From positions 1 to 64,000 of the forward strand of contig SHBD01000003.1 in assembly GCA_004212735.1 (NCBI GenBank): a stretch of 64,000 nucleotides of DNA. The letters are read 5' to 3'. The notes beneath the pieces are model-generated. The model was given only the letters and a program-made list of their open reading frames with translations. It did not search any database and was not told the origin of the DNA. This document shows positions 60,629 through 64,000 of this stretch, in pieces; the stretch's first letter is position 1, and the number at the start of each line of letters is the position of its first letter. Both the position numbers and the translations under genes were made by a program. Origin of the DNA: SAR116 cluster bacterium. GTDB lineage: Bacteria > Pseudomonadota > Alphaproteobacteria > Puniceispirillales > Puniceispirillaceae.

Positions 60629-62332
60629 ATGGGCAAGATTGTTAACAAGATGATGTCAGGTGGCCAGGCGGCGGTAAGGGCACTGCAGGTTGAAAAAACC
60701 GAATATGTGTTTGGCTTGATTGGATCTGCCACAATGGAAATGTTTGATGCGCTGTATGATGCTGATGACATCAATTTCATCGGCATCCATGATGAACGCA
60801 CCGGAACACACATGGCCGATGGATATGCGCGCGCGTCAGGGCGTGCTGGCGTTGTTCTCGCTGGCCAGAATGGCCCGGGGGCGACCAATCTTGTCACCGG
60901 CCTTGCCCAGGCGAAGGCGGCGTTCTCGCCGGTGGTCTCGATTGCCGGGGCGCTGTCGAGCGAGCATCAATATCGTGACGCCTTTCAGGAAGTAGACCAA
61001 CAGGCGTTGTTCACACCCGTCACTAAGAAAACCTGGACTGCGCCACGTGCAGACCGCGTCCCCGAACTTTTCCGTGAGGCCTTCCGGCTTGCGTTGACGC
61101 CGCGCATGGGCCCGGTACAGCTGAATTTGCCGCGCGACGTGTTGGCGGCGCAAATCGATTCTCCGGAGTTTCAGGAACCACATCAATACCGAATGGCATC
61201 ACGGCCTGCGGGTGCCACCTCGGAGATTGCCGCTGCGGCAGCATTGCTGGGCGGGGCGGCTCGACCGGTGATTGTTGTTGGCGGTGGCATAAAAAATACA
61301 GGTGGAGAGGATGCTGCGCTGGGGCTTGCCACGGCGATCAATGCACCACTTGTTGCGGCCCCCGGTCATGGTGATGCGATTTCTTTTGGTCACCCCCTGA
61401 ATGCGGGTCAGATGGGCCCGAGAGGCAATGCAGTGGCGTCACGACTGGTCCGCGAGGCCGATGTCATTCTGGCCTTGGGAACGCGGCTTGGTTTCAACTC
61501 CACCTTCTATTCCTATGACAACATCAATCGTGATGCCAAAATCATCCAGATAGAGTTGGAGCCAACTGCCATTGGTCGCTATTTCCCGATTGAAATTGGG
61601 ATTTGGGCAGACGCCCCTACGGCGGCCCTGCAACTGGCCGATGCCATTTCCGTTCAGCAGGCGCGTTCTGCCGTCGACGCCTGGACCGCACAGTTTCAGG
61701 ATGACCGCGCCGCCTATCGTGCCCAGTGTGACGCCGATGCGGTGCTTGATACAGCGCTGATTCAACCCTCCGGCCTTTTCAAGACGTTGCGTGATGTATT
61801 GCCTGCCGAGGCAGCTTTTACCATGGATGCGGGGACATTATGTCTACAGGCGACCGACGCAATGAATTACTGGCATCCAAAATCTCTGTTCACGCCTCTG
61901 GATTTCGGTCTTGTCGGTTTTTCTTTCTCGTGTGGCCTCGGTGTGAAACTGGCAAATCCTGAACGGCCAGTTATCTCGATGATGGGTGATGGTGGTTTCG
62001 GCATGACCATTTCTGAACTCAGTACAGCGGTGGATTATGGCATCAACACCGTGACCATCGTGATGAACAATCAATGTTGGGGGGCGGAGAAAGCCTATCA
62101 GAGAGATTTTTTCAATGGGCGCTATATCGGGGCGGATGTCTCAAGCCCGTCCTTTGACAAGGCGGCCGAGCTTTATGGTGCGGCAGGTTTCAAGGTTGAC
62201 CATCTTGACCAGATTGGTGACGCTGTCGGCGCGGCTCTCGCTGCCAACAGGCCAGCGGTCATCGACGTATCTGTTGATCCTGCCGCTCTCTACAGTTTCC
62301 GCCGGGATAGTTTCAAACACCGGGGAGGGTAA
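60629..62332 (+). CDS. ThDP-dependent enzyme, sulfoacetaldehyde acetyltransferase (Xsc)-like
   Basis: A 567-residue enzyme of the acetolactate synthase superfamily. GLIGSATMEMFDAL, LAGQNGPGATNLVTGL, DAFQEVDQQALF and NNQCWGAEKAYQRDFFNGRY match the Xsc pattern, as does the end SFRRDSFKHRGG; GDGGFGMTISELSTAVDYG is the ThDP motif. Xsc splits sulfoacetaldehyde to sulfite and acetyl phosphate; the divergence at the active site leaves room for another 2-oxo or aldehyde substrate. GAAGGAAAG precedes ATG 60629. The TauE/SafE exporter at 46.5 kb would suit sulfite release. Confidence 0.85.
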   Translation: MGKIVNKMMSGGQAAVRALQVEKTEYVFGLIGSATMEMFDALYDADDINFIGIHDERTGTHMADGYARASGRAGVVLAGQNGPGATNLVTGLAQAKAAFSPVVSIAGALSSEHQYRDAFQEVDQQALFTPVTKKTWTAPRADRVPELFREAFRLALTPRMGPVQLNLPRDVLAAQIDSPEFQEPHQYRMASRPAGATSEIAAAAALLGGAARPVIVVGGGIKNTGGEDAALGLATAINAPLVAAPGHGDAISFGHPLNAGQMGPRGNAVASRLVREADVILALGTRLGFNSTFYSYDNINRDAKIIQIELEPTAIGRYFPIEIGIWADAPTAALQLADAISVQQARSAVDAWTAQFQDDRAAYRAQCDADAVLDTALIQPSGLFKTLRDVLPAEAAFTMDAGTLCLQATDAMNYWHPKSLFTPLDFGLVGFSFSCGLGVKLANPERPVISMMGDGGFGMTISELSTAVDYGINTVTIVMNNQCWGAEKAYQRDFFNGRYIGADVSSPSFDKAAELYGAAGFKVDHLDQIGDAVGAALAANRPAVIDVSVDPAALYSFRRDSFKHRGG

Positions 62333-62334
62333 GG

Positions 62335-63624
62335 TTACAATGATTTCATCAGTGCCTTTACGCCAGACGAGAGTGGCACTGCCTTGGTCTTGTTGAATTC
62401 CTCGTGGTTTTTTTCCACCACATCCAGATCATAAAGGTAGTTCACCATTAACCCGCCTGCCTGTGCCACCGCTTTTGGTGACCGGTCGCCGCCATAATTC
62501 AACTGTTCCAGAAAGGCACCATTGCCAAGATGGAATCGGGCCACGGGATCGTTTGGTAAGCCGTCAGGCCGGCCGGACACTGTCAGATATTCAAGCGCGG
62601 CGCGGGTGAAATCTGCCTGCAACCTCTCAGCATTCTCAGACCAGAAACTGTCATCCACGCCGCTAAATTCAGTGGCCAGATCAGGGTGGGCCGCGCTCAT
62701 CCATTTCATCAGGCCCGGCACCGGCGACAAGGTGACAAAGCGCGACAGGTTCGGCAATTCCTGACGCAAGTGACCGGCAACGCGCTTGATCAGAAAATTG
62801 CCGAAGGAAATGCCTGCCAAACCGCTTTGACAATTCGAAATGGAATAGAAGACTGCAGTCGTTGCCGCACTGGCGGCGTCTGCATCACGGTTCAGCGCCA
62901 GAACATTGTCGATCCGCTGGGGAATCTCAGTCGTCAGCGCCACTTCCACAAAAATCAGAGGCTCATTGGGCATGGCTGGATGAAAAAAAGCGAAACAGCG
63001 ACGGTCCTCAGGCGCGAGACGCGCTCGCAAATTCTCCCATGAGGTGATTTCATGAACTGCCTCATAGGCGATGATTTTTTCGAGGATGTTTGCCGAGGTC
63101 GACCAGTCGATTGGCTCTAGGACAAGAAAACCGGGGTTGAACCAGTTGCGTAGAAGCCGGACAAGGCCCGAGTCAATGCGTTGGAAATCAGGGTGATTGC
63201 GCATCAGGTCACGCAAGCGTTCTCGAAAATGGACCAGACGGACGGTTCCGTTGGTGGTCGCATTCAGCCGCCGGAAAAGTTCCATCCATCCGGGCTCGGC
63301 GGCATTTGCGATGATCTCAAGGCCGCCATGCGTGGGGGCAGTGGCGTAGGTTTTTGCTGCTTTGGCCAGAGCCTGCGCATTGATGTCATGGGTGTCGAGA
63401 AGATGTGTAAGCACCGCCGCCAGCTGCTCATCATCCAGCGCTTCAATAACATTCAGCAGGTTTTCAGCATAAACAAGCGAGGATACCTCACCGGTGGCAG
63501 ACAACACGGCTTTGACGGCCTGTTGTGGCTCTGAGCTTAGATCGGAAACATGCTTGCGGCCAAAGGCAGATAAGCCCATTGTGCCGCGCATGAGATTGGA
63601 CAACATATCCTGTAAAAGCCGCAT
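62335..63624 (-). CDS. Malonyl-CoA decarboxylase
   Basis: A 429-residue enzyme forming acetyl-CoA from malonyl-CoA. The helical N-terminal part is followed by FLVLEPIDWSTSANILEKIIAYEAVHEI, CFAFFHPAMPNEPLIFVEVAL (with the catalytic His) and SNCQSGLAGISFGNFLIKRV, all typical. ATG 63624 with GGGGGA upstream is preferred; TTG and GTG starts slightly upstream are open. It ends 2 bp from the convergent Xsc-like gene. Confidence 0.93.
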   Translation of the reverse strand: MRLLQDMLSNLMRGTMGLSAFGRKHVSDLSSEPQQAVKAVLSATGEVSSLVYAENLLNVIEALDDEQLAAVLTHLLDTHDINAQALAKAAKTYATAPTHGGLEIIANAAEPGWMELFRRLNATTNGTVRLVHFRERLRDLMRNHPDFQRIDSGLVRLLRNWFNPGFLVLEPIDWSTSANILEKIIAYEAVHEITSWENLRARLAPEDRRCFAFFHPAMPNEPLIFVEVALTTEIPQRIDNVLALNRDADAASAATTAVFYSISNCQSGLAGISFGNFLIKRVAGHLRQELPNLSRFVTLSPVPGLMKWMSAAHPDLATEFSGVDDSFWSENAERLQADFTRAALEYLTVSGRPDGLPNDPVARFHLGNGAFLEQLNYGGDRSPKAVAQAGGLMVNYLYDLDVVEKNHEEFNKTKAVPLSSGVKALMKSL

Positions 63625-63911
63625 ATTCTGATCCCCCACCAAAATAAGTCACATGTCTTACATCCAAATATTGTGCATTTGAACGGGCTTTTCCATGCCT
63701 GGCTGATTATTTTTACACGGCGAATGTTCACGTTTTTATTGATTTGTTACATCCGCTACACATTTCCGTATTATTGTGATTATGCAACAGAAGGGTGCGG
63801 CGGCGTAACAGCAAGTTAGATATCCATGAATGTTGAATTTTTTGTCACTTGCATGAATGCCTTATGGGTGAGGACAGAGTTACGCGCCAGTGGCGTTGGG
63901 GATTGAGATCT

Positions 63912-64000
63912 ATGGCAAATGATATGATGTTTTCAGGACTGACCGAGTCCATTCTGCCACCGGCGAACAGTGACAATCGCTATTTCAATCGGGAATTAAG
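63912..64000 (+). CDS. ppk: Polyphosphate kinase, N-terminal fragment cut by the window end
   Basis: The first 29 codons are present. After MANDMMFSGLTE the sequence reads RYFNREL, which matches the start of the RYxNRELSWLxFNxRVL segment near the N-terminus of polyphosphate kinase 1. The gene continues beyond the window. Upstream (63625-63911) no gene is seen; the region should hold the promoters of this gene and the decarboxylase. Confidence 0.7.
   Translation, partial: MANDMMFSGLTESILPPANSDNRYFNREL

Noticed and set aside
63181-63534. Plus-strand frame opposite malonyl-CoA decarboxylase
   Set aside because: Explained by the opposite-strand gene, with no recognisable protein features.

Overview
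The window looks like chromosomal DNA of a marine alphaproteobacterium, most likely of the SAR116 clade ('Candidatus Puniceispirillum'-like). That placement is an inference from gene content: a DMSP demethylase-type gene, a methanethiol oxidase, aerobic CO dehydrogenase-type genes, polyol and peptide ABC transporters, and the Entner-Doudoroff route. No rRNA, tRNA, CRISPR array or insertion sequence was seen.

Layout. 0-8.1 kb: polyol (sorbitol/mannitol type) uptake and oxidation operon with a divergent P-loop kinase and a LacI-type regulator; its short-chain sorbitol dehydrogenase gene carries an in-frame internal deletion. 8.3-17.9 kb: cyclic-nucleotide island with three class III cyclases, a small cyclic-nucleotide-binding protein and two metallo-beta-lactamase-fold proteins. 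18.2-23 kb: aerobic CO dehydrogenase/xanthine dehydrogenase family locus (small and FAD subunits, XdhC, a MoeA/MobA fusion, CoxG) from which the large catalytic subunit is missing except for a 3' remnant. 23.3-28.6 kb: CitE-like lyase, SELENBP1-like methanethiol oxidase, ferredoxin, CoA-binding protein, a PhyH dioxygenase and two small proteins. 28.6-33.9 kb: dipeptide/oligopeptide ABC operon. 34.6-43.6 kb: central sugar metabolism (gap and glk on plus; zwf, pgl, edd, eda, a Gfo/Idh/MocA oxidoreductase and an AGE-family epimerase on minus). 44-51 kb: DUF3604 protein, TauE/SafE permease, a second PhyH protein, a GAF protein with a small partner, and DNA polymerase IV. 51.2-56.9 kb: DmdA-like demethylase with a BKACE-family enzyme, an orphan tail-fibre-like protein, an enoyl-CoA hydratase and a LysR regulator. 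57-64 kb: aldehyde dehydrogenase, luciferase-like monooxygenase, alpha/beta hydrolase and Xsc-like ThDP enzyme, then malonyl-CoA decarboxylase and the start of polyphosphate kinase.

Working together. The polyol operon yields fructose or other ketoses and glk/zwf/pgl/edd/eda/gap carry hexoses through Entner-Doudoroff. DmdA and the methanethiol oxidase are the first and last steps of DMSP demethylation, with the enzymes between not seen here. The cyclase island pairs synthesis with a possible binding protein and possible hydrolases of a cyclic nucleotide.

The most unusual property is structural. About fifteen short tandem-repeat loci (units of 9-22 bp, each with its own sequence) sit between genes or right at gene ends. 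Several copy the start or stop region of the neighbouring gene. One creates a chain of five-codon mini-ORFs between two ABC transporter genes. Another lies inside the alpha/beta hydrolase and, by lacking one G in a G-tract, breaks its reading frame. Together with the two gene-internal deletions, this suggests a chromosome shaped by replication slippage or short-repeat recombination.
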